A DNA stretch of 6,751 bases from positions 1 through 6,751 of the forward strand of contig SXNB01000288.1 of the NCBI GenBank assembly GCA_005777205.1, written 5' to 3'. Below, piece after piece: positions 6,112 through 6,751 of this stretch (positions are counted from its first letter, which is position 1; each line of letters begins with the position of its first letter). The DNA comes from Burkholderiales bacterium. GTDB lineage: Bacteria > Pseudomonadota > Gammaproteobacteria > Burkholderiales > SG8-39. A program made the position numbers and the translations under genes. The notes below the pieces were generated by a model that was not told the origin of the DNA, did no database searches, and worked only from the letters and a program-made list of their open reading frames with translations.

Positions 6112-6751
6112 TCAATCGACCCCCTCCGGCTCGAAGGCCACCACGTGGTCCACATCCAGCCGGATGCCGATGCGCTCCCCGATGGCGTGGTTGTGGTGGC
6201 TAGGCACCAGCGCCAGCACCTTGCGGCCGCTGGCGAGCTTCAATGTGTAGAGGATCTCGGCGCCGCGGAAGGCCTTGTGCAGCACCTCGGCCTTCGTCGG
6301 CGCGGCGTCGTCGTGGATCACGTCGTCCGGGCGCAGGAGCACTTCCGCCCTGCAGCCCTTGCCGCAGACCGTGCACCCGACCTCGCAGCCGTGCGGGATC
6401 GCGCCATCCAGCACGCCCAGCTCGAATTGCACCTGTCGTGAGTTGAGCACGGTGGCCGGCAGGAACACGCCCTGACCGACGAAGTCGGCGACAAAGCGGT
6501 TGGCTGGCCGGTGGTAGAGGTTGTAGGCGCTGTCCCATTGCTCGAGGCGCCCCTGGTTCAGCACGCCGATCTCGTCGGCCATAGCGAAGGCTTCCTGCTG
6601 GTCGTGCGTCACCAGCACCGCGGTGGCACCGGAACTTTTGATAATGCCGCGCAACTCGTGCGACAGGCGCTCGCGCAACCCAGTGTCCAGACTGGCGAAG
6701 GGCTCATCGAGCAGCAGGAGTTCGGGGCGAGGCGCGAGCGCGCGCGCCAGC
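6112..6751 (-). CDS. fbpC: Ferric-iron ABC transporter ATP-binding protein, FbpC-like (partial)
   Basis: The C-terminal 212 or so residues of an ABC ATPase, cut by the right window edge and ending in TGA at 6112-6114. The visible part opens with LARALAPRPELLLLDEPFAS, covering the Walker B segment and the start of the D-loop (SLD follows). It continues with the H-loop (VLVTHDQQEAFAMADEIGV) and LYHRPANRFVADFVGQGVF, which is typical of FbpC, the ATPase of periplasmic-binding-protein-dependent Fe3+ importers. The C-terminal regulatory region has LLRPDDVIHDD and KAFRGAEILYTLKLASGRKVLALVPSHH, matching the FbpC type rather than maltose or polyamine importers. Walker A and the signature motif lie outside the window. 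An unusual C-x3-C-x2-C-x3-C cluster (codons within 6352-6387) precedes LLRPDDV. Permease and binding-protein genes would be expected further right. The gene converges on the TonB gene with a 48-bp gap. Confidence 0.88.
   Translation of the reverse strand, partial: LARALAPRPELLLLDEPFASLDTGLRERLSHELRGIIKSSGATAVLVTHDQQEAFAMADEIGVLNQGRLEQWDSAYNLYHRPANRFVADFVGQGVFLPATVLNSRQVQFELGVLDGAIPHGCEVGCTVCGKGCRAEVLLRPDDVIHDDAAPTKAEVLHKAFRGAEILYTLKLASGRKVLALVPSHHNHAIGERIGIRLDVDHVVAFEPEGVD

Noticed and set aside
1..6751. A new defence, CRISPR, retron or other undescribed multi-gene system
   Set aside because: Every substantial coding frame is accounted for by a known family, and no direct-repeat array, reverse transcriptase, nuclease cluster or structured RNA was seen.

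Overview
This is a GC-rich proteobacterial window. A betaproteobacterium (Burkholderiales or Rhodocyclales type) is my best guess, from the look of the KatG tail, the TonB protein and the FbpC-like ATPase. That placement comes from family resemblance, not from a search.

Layout. Bases 1-106 hold the 3' end of katG (+). An ISL3-family insertion-sequence remnant (-) begins 6 bp after its stop, with a terminal-repeat-like end at 113 and only the C-terminal part of its transposase. A complete major facilitator (MFS) exporter gene lies at 512-1768 (-). At 1881 to about 2800 (+) is a second, different ISL3-family transposase. It is broken by two early amber codons, a 1-nt frameshift and a third amber codon, and it lacks its C-terminal part. 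Bases about 2800-2990 hold a short non-coding junction with a possible promoter. At 2993-5326 (+) is a complete molybdopterin-binding large subunit of the xanthine dehydrogenase/CoxL superfamily. A TonB-type energy transducer gene at 5305-6063 (+) overlaps its end by 22 nt. A near-perfect palindrome separates that gene from the convergent, edge-truncated gene for an FbpC-like ferric-iron ABC transporter ATPase (6112-6751, -).

How the parts relate. The left half (113-2800) looks like a decayed insertion-sequence hotspot holding one intact cargo-like transporter gene. The right half has an apparent two-gene unit: a molybdo-hydroxylase large subunit without its usual FAD and 2Fe-2S partner genes, translationally coupled to a TonB gene without exbB/exbD. 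Iron handling and oxidative stress recur (KatG, TonB, FbpC), but shared regulation cannot be shown from the sequence. I see no RNA gene, CRISPR array, phage module or defence system, and no convincing new system. The points most worth a second look are the orphan large-subunit/TonB pairing, a four-cysteine cluster in the FbpC-like protein, and the palindrome between the convergent genes.
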